DNA of 64,000 nt from Wenyingzhuangia fucanilytica. GTDB taxonomy: Bacteria > Bacteroidota > Bacteroidia > Flavobacteriales > Flavobacteriaceae. The position numbers were made by a program, and so were the translations under genes. The notes beneath the pieces were generated by a model, which saw only the letters and a list, made by a program, of their open reading frames with translations, had not been told where the DNA came from and made no database searches. The stretch spans positions 744,001 through 808,000 of the forward strand of contig NZ_CP014224.1 of NCBI RefSeq assembly GCF_001697185.1. Reading direction: 5' to 3'. Shown here in pieces: positions 1 to 9,382 of this stretch (the stretch's first letter is position 1; each line of letters starts with the position of its first letter).

Positions 1-32
1 ATCTTGGGTTTGTGTTTTCACAGACTCAAGAT
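1..32 (+). other. Hairpin upstream of the first gene
   Basis: Bases 1-14 and 19-32 form a 14-bp stem around a TTTT loop. Twelve pairs are Watson-Crick, and the other two would be G-U wobbles in RNA read from the + strand. The stem starts at the very first base, so it may extend further left. It lies 19 nt before the first ATG and has no T-tract after it. It could be the terminator of the gene to the left or an mRNA-stabilising hairpin at an operon junction. The structure is seen in the sequence; its role is inferred. Confidence 0.5.
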
Positions 33-51
33 TATTAATTAAATAAATAAC

Positions 52-2709
52 ATGAAATATAGATTACTAATACTTTCTTTTGTTTTATTTTTTATACAAA
101 GTCAGGCTCAACAAACAAAGAATCATCCAAGAATATTTACTTCAAAAGAAGATAGAGCTGAGTTATTACATAAAATAGAAAATGAATCTTGGGCTAAACA
201 ATCATGGAACAAACTTTTAGAAGATATAGAAGTCCATGTAAATAGACATGTAACAGATCCGGAATGGATGGTGTCTAGGTTAGCTATGTATTGGAAAGAT
301 GGTGAACGTTATACGCAATGTTATATTAAAAATCAAAATTGGGATTATGGAGAAGGAAACGCTCCTGTACCCACAGTAAGATTACCAGGTATGCGTACTT
401 GGAATGATTACGTAAATGTACCTTTAGAAGATAGAATTCCGTATAATGAATCTGGAGATTTGTTAGGAATTAGTCGTTCTAGTGCAGACAAAACCCCTGT
501 ATTAATTCCTTATAAGGAAACAGGACATATGATTCGCCAAAACAATATGGAAATATTGCAGTTGGCAGAACAAGCAGCTTTTGCTTATTACATTACTCAA
601 GAAGAAAAATATGCAAAATTTTCATCAGATATTTTTTGGACCTGGTTATTAGGTATTTATTACATGAATCCACCTTTAGATCCTGAACAATCTACAAAAG
701 GACCTGGAGGATATGAACCAGGAGGAATTATGGGGTATTATGACTATGAAGTAATTCATGACGATAGACAAGCTCCAATGGCCGCTACTTATGATTTCTT
801 ATACGACTATTTAAATAATAACCCTCATAAACATTTGTCTCAAATCAACAAAAAAACAGTTGATGTAGCAGGAGAAGTGTTTAAGAGATTTATAGAAATA
901 GGATTGGTTAGAGGAGGAAAAAAGGGAAATTGGAATGTGAACAGATATAGACATATCATGAACAGCATTTTAGCTTTAGAGTCTAATGAATTTTATGAAG
1001 ACGGAAAAGGTCGTGAATATTACATTCCTTTTTACACAGAAAAGTCAGGAGACCACTATGCAGGTTTGCCAGAAATTATGGCAAACTATGATAAAGAAAC
1101 TGGATTGTGGCCAGAATCTCCAGGGTATGCATCGGGAATGATTCCTTTTGTCTTAGAAATGGGATTAAAATTATATAAATCAGGAGTAAATACTTTAGAT
1201 GGAAACCCAATAATTACCAAAGCAACCTTAGCAAATTTAGGTTGGTTAGATGCTAGAGGGAATTTAGTCGTTTTTGGTGATATGCGTGGAGGACCAGCAA
1301 ACATGTCTGCTTTTGAATTTTTATTGACTTATTCAGTTTGGGAAAATGATTCTGAAACGGCTAAAAAAATGGCAACAGTTATCCGTAAAAATATGGCCGC
1401 TAATCAGCATGATAGAACTGCTTTAGATTGGGAAGAAATTATTTTTAATCAACCATTACCAGATTCTGGAAGTGATTTGCCATTTCATAACGCAGCCTAT
1501 TCAAAATTCCATAGACATATGATTTTAAGAAATGGAAACGATGAAGAAAATGGTTTGATGTTTACTTTATATGGAGGAAAAAAGAATTCTCACTTAACCG
1601 AAAACGGTTTGGCTATGCAATTTTATGGTAAAGGTTTTGCTTTGGCTCCAGATGCATCGGCTTATGAGTCTTATTGGTCATCAGATGCTGGATACCATAG
1701 AGGGATTATGGGATCTAACACTATTGTTCCCGGATATAGAGTAGGAGATATTAAAGTAAACGCTATGGATCCTATGGTGGATAATGGTTTTTATAACAGT
1801 AAAGTTACTTCAGAAAATTGTTCTTTTGCTGATGTTTCTGCTGATGAAAAACGTCGTTTGGTAGCCATGGTGCGTACTTCTAAAACCACAGGATATTATG
1901 TAGATGTTTTTAGATCTGACCAAAAAGACAATGATTTTGTACATCATAATTTAGGGAATTCAGTAACACTTAAAAACGATGCTAATGAACCTTTAAGCCT
2001 AGCTTCTACTAATGATTTAGGAACTAAATATGATAAGTTTTATGCTTTCTTTAAAAATGCTAAGAAAGTAAATTATACTAAAGATTTTAAGGCTACTTGG
2101 GATATCAACGCAGTGTCTCCAGCATTACATGTAGATATGTGGATGATGGGACAAGAAAACAGAGAAATATTTAAAGTAGATGCACCACCAACAACTTTAA
2201 GGAGTGATGTTACTCCAGGACAAGTAAATAAAAGTCCTGAAACAACGCCTACTTTAATTGTTCGTCAAAACGGAATTAATGGAAAAGATCATCCTTTTGT
2301 TTCTGTTTTTGAATCATACGAAACAGGAAAAAAAGCAATACAAAACATTAAGACTTTAGAAACTTCTAAAAACTTTGTGAGCATTGCAGTAACTTCAAAA
2401 GAATCAACTCAGATTATTTTAAATGCAATTGATGATGAGGTTTACAAACCCGCTAAAAAGTTAAAATTTCAAGGAACTATTGGTATTGTATCAGAAAAAA
2501 ATAATGAGTTTGAATACCTATACTTAGGTGATGGAAAGGTTTTACAAAAAGAAAATTATAAAATAGAAGCTGTAAATGGAACTATTACAGCAGAACTAAA
2601 ATTGGTGAATGGAACGTACTACTATTCATCAAACAAACCATTACTGATTAAGTTAATCAAAGGGAAAACAAAAGAATATCCTGCAGGATATGACATTGAA
2701 ATAAAATAA
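52..2709 (+). CDS. Heparinase II/III-like lyase paralogue (divergent)
   Basis: Secreted 885-aa protein with a signal peptide ending near SQAQ (residue 20). The N-terminal half is an alpha-helical toroid with W-x-V-S-R-L (72-77) and APVPTVR (104-110). The C-terminal half is a beta-sandwich of the heparinase II/III type. Such enzymes cleave uronate-containing polysaccharides by beta-elimination. It is clearly homologous to the next gene (2726) and to 53594. Compared with them, the segment around 512-519 keeps one His but has Thr where both paralogues have a second His, and the AHNTV motif is GSNTI (554-558). Activity may therefore be altered or lost. It is first in a tight run, 16 nt before the next gene. 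The fold assignment is fairly confident; the CAZy family (PL37/PL40-like sets have similar layouts) is not. Confidence 0.75.
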   Translation: MKYRLLILSFVLFFIQSQAQQTKNHPRIFTSKEDRAELLHKIENESWAKQSWNKLLEDIEVHVNRHVTDPEWMVSRLAMYWKDGERYTQCYIKNQNWDYGEGNAPVPTVRLPGMRTWNDYVNVPLEDRIPYNESGDLLGISRSSADKTPVLIPYKETGHMIRQNNMEILQLAEQAAFAYYITQEEKYAKFSSDIFWTWLLGIYYMNPPLDPEQSTKGPGGYEPGGIMGYYDYEVIHDDRQAPMAATYDFLYDYLNNNPHKHLSQINKKTVDVAGEVFKRFIEIGLVRGGKKGNWNVNRYRHIMNSILALESNEFYEDGKGREYYIPFYTEKSGDHYAGLPEIMANYDKETGLWPESPGYASGMIPFVLEMGLKLYKSGVNTLDGNPIITKATLANLGWLDARGNLVVFGDMRGGPANMSAFEFLLTYSVWENDSETAKKMATVIRKNMAANQHDRTALDWEEIIFNQPLPDSGSDLPFHNAAYSKFHRHMILRNGNDEENGLMFTLYGGKKNSHLTENGLAMQFYGKGFALAPDASAYESYWSSDAGYHRGIMGSNTIVPGYRVGDIKVNAMDPMVDNGFYNSKVTSENCSFADVSADEKRRLVAMVRTSKTTGYYVDVFRSDQKDNDFVHHNLGNSVTLKNDANEPLSLASTNDLGTKYDKFYAFFKNAKKVNYTKDFKATWDINAVSPALHVDMWMMGQENREIFKVDAPPTTLRSDVTPGQVNKSPETTPTLIVRQNGINGKDHPFVSVFESYETGKKAIQNIKTLETSKNFVSIAVTSKESTQIILNAIDDEVYKPAKKLKFQGTIGIVSEKNNEFEYLYLGDGKVLQKENYKIEAVNGTITAELKLVNGTYYYSSNKPLLIKLIKGKTKEYPAGYDIEIK

Positions 2710-2725
2710 ATTACAAGGACTAGAC

Positions 2726-5509
2726 ATGAAACAATTTGCAGTTGTATTTTTTATCAGTTTTTTATTGAGTCCTTTGTTATTGCAAGGGCAAGATTTAGCA
2801 CATCCTAGAATTTATACTACGGATCAATCACGAGAAGATTTTTTAAAGAGTATTGAAGAAAATACTTGGAAAAAAAGTTTGGTGGATAAAAAGATAAAGA
2901 ACTTAGAAAAGTATTTAGAGTATTGTGAAAACGATGCAACTTGGTTGGTGTCTAGACTTCAAATGAACTGGAAAACTAAGCACAGTAAAGTATTTTTAAA
3001 AGGAGGTAAGTTTGACCATTCTGAAGGAAAAGCTCCTGTGCCTACTGTTCGTTTCTCTGGAACTAGAGATTGGGATTCAGAATACAAACGTCCAAGTTTA
3101 GAAGAAGTAACTCCTTATTTTGATGATAAAAGAGGTTTGTTTTTAGAGCATAAAAACGGCAAAAAAGAATGGATTCATCCATCAAAAGCTGGTTTTGCTA
3201 TCGAAAAGATCAATGAGCAAATTATGAGTTTGGTAGAAGATGCTGCTTTTTTATATTGGTTTACTGGTGATAAAAAGTATGCTGAATTCGCCAAGCCTGT
3301 TTTTGAAACTTATACCGAGGGGATGTATTACAGAGATGCTCCTATAGATCTTGAAAATGGAAATCAACAACGCATTTCTGGGTTGGCTACTTTTGAGGTA
3401 ATTCACGAAAAAATATTAGGGAGTTTAGTGACTACTTATGATTTTTTATATGATTATTTTAAGAAAGAAAAAGTAAACATGGCTCATGCCGATGCTGTTT
3501 TTCAAAAATGGGGAGATCAAATTATCATCAATGGAATTCCAGATAATAACTGGAATTTGTTCCAAGCAAGGTATTTAACTTACGTAGCTTTGGTTTTAGA
3601 TACCAACAGTGCTTATAAAAATGGAAAAGGACGTGAGTATTTTTTAGATCATACTTTTACAACTTCTACAGAAAGACAATTGGCTATAGAAGAATCTTTG
3701 TTGGTGTACGATCAACAAACGGGAATTTGGCCAGAAAGTGCTAGTTATTCCGTTCACGTTATTACTACTTTGTTAAACATTTATACGCTGTTAGATCAAT
3801 TTACCAATAAAAACGAATTGGCTAATTATCCTATTATAGAAAAAGCTGCTTTGGCATCTTTTCAGTATTTATTTCCAAGTGGTTATTTAGTTGGGTTTGG
3901 AGATTCTAATCACAAACCTTTGCCAGCAGAAAATTTTGAATTGTTAATTTCAAATTATAGAAAGTATGGAAATACAAAAAAGGAGCAAACCATTGCTAGC
4001 CTGTTAAATCAAATGATAGAAAAAGGTGAGTACAAAAGAAAAGCAGATGATTTGTTTCAATTGTTTTTTTATGTGGATGAGCTAAATGTAAACAACAAAA
4101 AAGCAGATTTATCTACCTTAACATCTCCTACTTTTTACGCTCCAAACGTGAGTATGTTTAACCAAAGATTAGGAAAAGACAAAGATGCAGTCATGGTTTC
4201 TTTAGTAGGTTCTTATGGAAACCATTCCCATGTTAACGGAATTTCTATGGAATTATATGCAAATCAATATGTTTTAGGTCCAGATATGGGGAAAGGACCA
4301 AGTTATTGGCATACAGACCATAGAGATTATTATTCAAGATTCCCAGCACACAACACGGTGGTGGTTAATGGAAAATCAGATTACAATGCCATGAGAGGAT
4401 ATCATCCTTTTACTTTAGATAATTATTTTCCTAAAACAGAAACTACACCATTGTTTAATAAGTTGACTTATGGAAAAGTTTCTTTTGTAGAGCCAAAAAC
4501 CAATGCCAATCAGCAAAGGTTTACAGCTATTGTAAAAGCAAAAGATGAGAAGAGTTACATCGTAGATGTTTTTAGGTCTAAAACCCATGATAAAGAAAAA
4601 CAAAGACATGATTATTTCTATCATAATTTAGGTCAATCATTAGAAATTTTAGATAAGAATAATTCACCTCTAACTTTAGATGTTACCAAGGACTTTGGAA
4701 GTAAAGATGGAGATATTAAAGCGTATAATTATTTAAAAGATAAAAAGAAAATAAACACAACTAATGATGTTTGTGCTTTGTACACTTTATCATCGGAAAA
4801 CCAGGTTGACAATTTGATGAAAATATGGATAAAAGGAAGTGAACATCAAAGTGTTTACACTGCTTTGGCTCCAAAAGCTAATGTGTTAACTAAAGGAACA
4901 GCACCTAAAGAAGTTTTAGATGATGAAATCAATACTTTAATAGTTAAGCGAGAAGGAGCAGCATGGAACAATCCTTTTGCAATGGTTTTTAATCCATATC
5001 TTAAAGGAGAAGACAAGCTAATTGAAAATGTGACGTATTCTTCTGTAAAAGAAAATCCAAGCACACAAATAATTACTGTTTTACACAGCGATAAAAACAC
5101 AACAGACAACATTATTTTAAACGTATCAGAAAATGAGGTTGTGTCAACTAAAAATGTATATCAAAAAGGATTGACTTCTATTGTTAGAACAGAAAAAAAT
5201 AGTGAGAACATGAAATATATGTTTCTTTCTGGAATGATTCAGTTTGAGCAGTATGGATGGACAGCTACTGCAGTGGGAACTCCTGTAACAATTTCTATAG
5301 AAAGCATAGAAAATGGTTTTGTGTTAGAAAATGATGGTCCTGTAGTGTTAAAAGTTCCTTTTTTAAATGGTAAGAAAACTGCTGAATTAAGAGTTTACGA
5401 AAACGGAAAAATAGTAGCCAAAAGAAATGGACAAATTAATAGATCTAATCCAAATCAGTTAGAGTTTAGATTACACAAAGCATATCAAAAAGCAGAAATT
5501 ATATTTTAA
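2726..5509 (+). CDS. Heparinase II/III-like polysaccharide lyase
   Basis: Secreted 927-aa protein; the signal peptide ends near LLQGQ (22). The helical toroid carries APVPTVRF (103-110) and NNWNL (274-278). The beta-sandwich carries NHSHVNG (499-505) and AHNTV (541-545), both typical of the heparinase II/III superfamily, where His and Tyr residues do metal binding and catalysis. It probably cleaves a uronate-containing backbone or side chain, in the periplasm or at the surface. It is a tandem paralogue of the gene at 52 and closer in its active-site motifs to the one at 53594. The spacing to the GH141-like gene is 15 nt, which suggests an operon. The family-level lyase role is inferred from motifs; the linkage cut is unknown. 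Confidence 0.78.
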   Translation: MKQFAVVFFISFLLSPLLLQGQDLAHPRIYTTDQSREDFLKSIEENTWKKSLVDKKIKNLEKYLEYCENDATWLVSRLQMNWKTKHSKVFLKGGKFDHSEGKAPVPTVRFSGTRDWDSEYKRPSLEEVTPYFDDKRGLFLEHKNGKKEWIHPSKAGFAIEKINEQIMSLVEDAAFLYWFTGDKKYAEFAKPVFETYTEGMYYRDAPIDLENGNQQRISGLATFEVIHEKILGSLVTTYDFLYDYFKKEKVNMAHADAVFQKWGDQIIINGIPDNNWNLFQARYLTYVALVLDTNSAYKNGKGREYFLDHTFTTSTERQLAIEESLLVYDQQTGIWPESASYSVHVITTLLNIYTLLDQFTNKNELANYPIIEKAALASFQYLFPSGYLVGFGDSNHKPLPAENFELLISNYRKYGNTKKEQTIASLLNQMIEKGEYKRKADDLFQLFFYVDELNVNNKKADLSTLTSPTFYAPNVSMFNQRLGKDKDAVMVSLVGSYGNHSHVNGISMELYANQYVLGPDMGKGPSYWHTDHRDYYSRFPAHNTVVVNGKSDYNAMRGYHPFTLDNYFPKTETTPLFNKLTYGKVSFVEPKTNANQQRFTAIVKAKDEKSYIVDVFRSKTHDKEKQRHDYFYHNLGQSLEILDKNNSPLTLDVTKDFGSKDGDIKAYNYLKDKKKINTTNDVCALYTLSSENQVDNLMKIWIKGSEHQSVYTALAPKANVLTKGTAPKEVLDDEINTLIVKREGAAWNNPFAMVFNPYLKGEDKLIENVTYSSVKENPSTQIITVLHSDKNTTDNIILNVSENEVVSTKNVYQKGLTSIVRTEKNSENMKYMFLSGMIQFEQYGWTATAVGTPVTISIESIENGFVLENDGPVVLKVPFLNGKKTAELRVYENGKIVAKRNGQINRSNPNQLEFRLHKAYQKAEIIF

Positions 5510-5524
5510 AATTTATAAATAAAA

Positions 5525-7891
5525 ATGAAGAAAACAATATTGTTTGCATTCTTTGCTGCTATTCTTTTTTCTTGTGCAACCACGTATCAAGATAAAGATG
5601 TAGCCTTATATGTTTCTAAAAAAGGAACATCAACCAATAAAGGAACTCAAGAAAAACCTTTTGCAAGTTTAAATGATGCTGTTAAAAAAGCAGCAGAAAT
5701 TAAAAATAAAAATAAAGAAGCTTCTATTACAATTTATGTGCTACCTGGTAGTTACGAGTTAAAAGAAGCTATACAAATTCCTGCATCTTTAAGTGGTTTA
5801 ACTATTAAAGGAACTAATGCTGATGAGGTAAGTATTAAAGGATCTGTTACTTTAAATCCATCATGGAAAAAATATAATGAAAATGTTTATGTAACTACTG
5901 TTGATGAAAATTTAGAATTTGATCAATTGGTGGTAGACAACAAAGCTCAAATTTTAGCACGTTATCCTAATTATGATGAAAGTGCACATTATTGGCAAGG
6001 ATATGCAGCAGATGCGATTGCAAAAGAAAGACTAGCTACTTGGAAACAACCAGAAGGAGCATTTTTCCATGCTTTGCACAGAGGTAAATGGGGTGGATAT
6101 CACTACGAGATTACTGGAGTAGATGCTAATGGAGAAGCTATTTTAAAAGGAGGACAACAAAATAACAGAGGCTCCTCTTATCATGAGGAATACCAAATGG
6201 TAGAAAATGTTTTTGAGGAGTTAGATAGTCCTGGAGAATGGTATTTAAATACATCAGAAAATAAATTATATTATTGGCCATCAAAAGAAGTGAATATTTC
6301 TAATGCTATTGTGGAGGCTTCAGTGTTAAAAGATTTAATTCAAGTAGAAGGAACTCTAGAAAATCCTGTTAAAAATGTAAGTATTAGCGGAATTACTTTT
6401 AAAAACACGCAACGTACTTTTATGGAGGAGTTTGAACCATTATTACGAAGTGATTGGACTATTTACAGAGGAGCAGTGTTGTTTTTTGAAGGAACAGAAA
6501 ATTGTAGTGTTACCAATAGTGTGTTTACCAACCTGGGAGGTAATGTAATCATGGCAAGTAAGTACAATAAAGGATTGGTAATTAAAGGAAATCATATTTA
6601 CAATTGTGGAGCAAGTGCAGTATCTTTTGTAGGAGATGCTTCTGCAGTACGTTCACCATCTTTTAACTATAGTAAATACGTAGCTGTAAAAGATATGGAT
6701 ACCGTTTCAGGACCTAAAAATGAATTATACCCTAGAGAGTGTTTGGTAGACAATAACTTAATTTATAGAATTGGTAGAGTAGAAAAACAAACTGCTGGAG
6801 TGCAAATTTCTATGGCCATGGATATTACGGTAAGTTATAACAGTATTTACGATGTGCCAAGAGCCGGAATTAATATTGGTGATGGAACTTGGGGAGGTCA
6901 TATTTTAGAGTTTAACGATGTGTTTAATACGGTTTTAGAAACCAGCGATCACGGTTCTTTTAACTCATGGGGTAGAGATCGTTTTTGGCATCCAAAACGT
7001 GGTAAAATGGATGAAATTACTACAGAAATTCCTGATATGTATTTATGGGATGCTGTAAAAACAACCATTATTAGAAACAACCGTTTTCGTTGCGACCATG
7101 GTTGGGATATAGATTTAGATGATGGTTCATCAAATTATCATATCTACAATAACTTAATGTTAAATAGTGGATTAAAATTAAGAGAAGGTTTTGCTCGTGT
7201 GGCAGAAAACAACATTATGGTAAATAATTCTTTACATCCGCATGTATGGTTTGCCAATAGTAGAGATGTATTTAAACACAACATTGTAGGTAATACTTAT
7301 CAGGATGTTGGGTTATTAGGATGGGGAAAAGAATTAGATTATAATTTATTTCCTAATGAGGCTGCAATGATGAAACCTCAAATTTATGGAAGAGATTTAC
7401 ATAGTGCCTTTGGAGATCCAATGTTTAAAGATCCTAAAAACTTAGATTTTAGTGTTAAAGAGAATTCTCCAGCATTAAAATTAGGTTTTAAAAACTTTCC
7501 TATGGATCAATTTGGAGTACAAAAAGAAGCTTTAAAGAAAATAGCTAAAACTCCAGAAGTTCCAGAAATTAGAGATGCTTCAGAAAGTAAAGGAAGTCCA
7601 GTAGTAGCTTGGTTACGTAATAACTTAAAAAGTGTAGAGTCAGAGCAAGAACAATCTGCTTACGGATTAAATACCCCAGAAGGAGTAATTGTATTAAGAA
7701 TATGGAAACCAAGTCCAGCAGTACAAAATGGTGGAATTAAGCAAGGTGACGTGATTCTTAAAGCAGGAGGAAAAAAAGTAAAAACAGTAGAAGAATTTTT
7801 TAAAGTAAATGTAGAAAATACCAAAGATACTTTAGATATTGTAGTGATGAGAAATCAATCTGAAGTTCCTTTAACAATAAAAACCAAATAA
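5525..7891 (+). CDS. GH141-like beta-helix glycosidase with C-terminal PDZ-like domain
   Basis: 788-aa probable lipoprotein (lipobox LFSC near residue 17). After the leader, YVSKKGT and KPFASLNDAV mark the N-terminal cap of a right-handed parallel beta-helix running to about residue 690. The motif SDHGSFNSWGRDRFW in the helix is typical of GH141-like proteins. GH141 includes BT1002, an alpha-L-fucosidase from the rhamnogalacturonan-II system, and xylanases. Residues about 711-788 look like a PDZ domain: YGLNTPEGVIV, then IKQGDVILKAGG, then a closing beta-strand. With GH29 and GH95 genes nearby, an alpha-fucosidase role is the best inference. The PDZ part may tether the enzyme to a partner or bind a C-terminus. 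Fold confident, substrate uncertain. Confidence 0.75.
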   Translation: MKKTILFAFFAAILFSCATTYQDKDVALYVSKKGTSTNKGTQEKPFASLNDAVKKAAEIKNKNKEASITIYVLPGSYELKEAIQIPASLSGLTIKGTNADEVSIKGSVTLNPSWKKYNENVYVTTVDENLEFDQLVVDNKAQILARYPNYDESAHYWQGYAADAIAKERLATWKQPEGAFFHALHRGKWGGYHYEITGVDANGEAILKGGQQNNRGSSYHEEYQMVENVFEELDSPGEWYLNTSENKLYYWPSKEVNISNAIVEASVLKDLIQVEGTLENPVKNVSISGITFKNTQRTFMEEFEPLLRSDWTIYRGAVLFFEGTENCSVTNSVFTNLGGNVIMASKYNKGLVIKGNHIYNCGASAVSFVGDASAVRSPSFNYSKYVAVKDMDTVSGPKNELYPRECLVDNNLIYRIGRVEKQTAGVQISMAMDITVSYNSIYDVPRAGINIGDGTWGGHILEFNDVFNTVLETSDHGSFNSWGRDRFWHPKRGKMDEITTEIPDMYLWDAVKTTIIRNNRFRCDHGWDIDLDDGSSNYHIYNNLMLNSGLKLREGFARVAENNIMVNNSLHPHVWFANSRDVFKHNIVGNTYQDVGLLGWGKELDYNLFPNEAAMMKPQIYGRDLHSAFGDPMFKDPKNLDFSVKENSPALKLGFKNFPMDQFGVQKEALKKIAKTPEVPEIRDASESKGSPVVAWLRNNLKSVESEQEQSAYGLNTPEGVIVLRIWKPSPAVQNGGIKQGDVILKAGGKKVKTVEEFFKVNVENTKDTLDIVVMRNQSEVPLTIKTK

Positions 7892-7918
7892 ATTTATAAT
7901 CAATAAAACAATAACAAG

Positions 7919-9283
7919 ATGAGTATTTTTAAAAAGACAACAATTGTTGCAATTGCCATGATGTTATGCGTGAGCAATGTTTTTTCTCAAAAAAAGGGAA
8001 AAAAGTTATCAGATGATGAGCGTATGGAGTGGTGGAGAGATTCTAAGTTTGGAATGTTTATCCACTGGGGAGCATATTCAATCATAGGAGGTGAACGTGG
8101 AACAAACATTGCCGGAGGTGGTGCAGAATGGGCTATGGATAAATTAGATTATACTATTGAAGACTATGAAAAGTTTCCAGAAATGTTTAACCCAGTATTG
8201 TTTGATGCTGATGCATGGGTAAAAATGGCTAAAGATGCTGGTATGAAGTATATTGTAATTACTTCTAAGCACCACGAAGGTTTTGCTTTATGGGATTCTA
8301 AAGTGTCAGATTATGACGTCATGGATAAATCTCCTTTTAAAAGAGATATCATTAAAGAATTGTCTAAGGCTTGTAAAAAACAAGGAATTAAATTTTGTTT
8401 TTACTACTCAATCGTAGACTGGCATCATCCACAAGCTCAAGGAAATTTATATCCTAACTACAACATTTCTCAACACGATGATCCGTCTGTAGTGAACCCT
8501 GAATTCCCTGAGTATTACGAAAACTACATGAAACCACAAGTTGGAGAATTGTTAAAGAACTACGGAGATGTTGGTGTAGTTTGGTTTGATGGAGATTGGA
8601 TTTCTGACTATACTACAGAAATGGGTAAAGATTTATACAAGTACATTAGAGACATTCAACCAAATACTATTGTAAACAACAGAGTTGATAAAGGTAGAAC
8701 TGGAATGGACGGAATGAACAACAAGCCAGGTCAGTTTGCAGGAGATTTTGGAACACCAGAGCAAGAAATTCCAGATACAGGAATTGATTCTGATTGGGAA
8801 GCATGTATGACTATGAATGGTTCTTGGGGGTACAAGCCATCTGATAATAAATGGAAAAGTAGTGAAGACTTAATTCAAAAGTTAGTTGATATTGTATCTA
8901 AAGGAGGAAACTTTTTGTTAAACATAGGACCTGATGGTTTTGGTAGATTCCCATCTGAAAGTATCCGTCGTTTAAAAGCAATGGGAGAGTGGACAGCAAA
9001 GAATGGAGAAGCTGTTTATGGAGCTAAAGCAAGTCCTTACGAAAAACCAAAATGGGGACGTTACACAACTAAAGATGGTGTGTTATATGCTCACGTTTTT
9101 GATTGGCCAAAAGATGGTTTATTAAAGTTAAACAAAGAGGTTAAGGTTAAAAAAGCAACAGTTTTAACAGATCCTAAAACAGAATTAACAACTTTAGCAA
9201 CGTCAAGAGAAGTATTGGTAAACGTACCAATGTTAGCTCCAGATGCTACTGTTACTGTAATTAAAATTGAATTAGCAAAATAA
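7919..9283 (+). CDS. GH29 alpha-L-fucosidase
   Basis: Secreted 454-aa enzyme (signal peptide ending VFSQ, about residue 24). The GH29 (beta/alpha)8 barrel is recognised by FGMFIHWG (44-51), SKHHEG (116-121) and VWFDGDW (221-227), where Asp224 aligns with the catalytic nucleophile. Glu281 or Glu283 in the following EQE segment is a candidate acid/base. It removes terminal alpha-L-fucose with retention of configuration. Residues about 373-454 form a C-terminal beta-sandwich with YEKPKWGRYT and DWPKDG. A copy of this domain starts the downstream esterase. It follows the GH141-like gene by 27 nt and ends just before a terminator hairpin. Confidence 0.93.
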   Translation: MSIFKKTTIVAIAMMLCVSNVFSQKKGKKLSDDERMEWWRDSKFGMFIHWGAYSIIGGERGTNIAGGGAEWAMDKLDYTIEDYEKFPEMFNPVLFDADAWVKMAKDAGMKYIVITSKHHEGFALWDSKVSDYDVMDKSPFKRDIIKELSKACKKQGIKFCFYYSIVDWHHPQAQGNLYPNYNISQHDDPSVVNPEFPEYYENYMKPQVGELLKNYGDVGVVWFDGDWISDYTTEMGKDLYKYIRDIQPNTIVNNRVDKGRTGMDGMNNKPGQFAGDFGTPEQEIPDTGIDSDWEACMTMNGSWGYKPSDNKWKSSEDLIQKLVDIVSKGGNFLLNIGPDGFGRFPSESIRRLKAMGEWTAKNGEAVYGAKASPYEKPKWGRYTTKDGVLYAHVFDWPKDGLLKLNKEVKVKKATVLTDPKTELTTLATSREVLVNVPMLAPDATVTVIKIELAK

Positions 9284-9310
9284 TTGTTAATTAGGTTTTT
9301 ATCATATTTT

Positions 9311-9349
9311 AAAACAGGCAATCATCGTTTAAGGTGTTTGCCTGTTTTT
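9311..9349 (+). terminator. Rho-independent terminator after the GH29 gene
   Basis: Bases 9311-9321 and 9338-9348 form a perfect 11-bp stem (AAAACAGGCAA and its complement) with a 16-nt loop, and the right arm ends in a run of T. It follows the GH29 stop by 27 nt. The next gene is on the same strand, so this may end the first transcription unit or reduce read-through. Confidence 0.8.
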
Positions 9350-9382
9350 GATTAGAGTTATGTATAAATAAAAAAGAATGAT

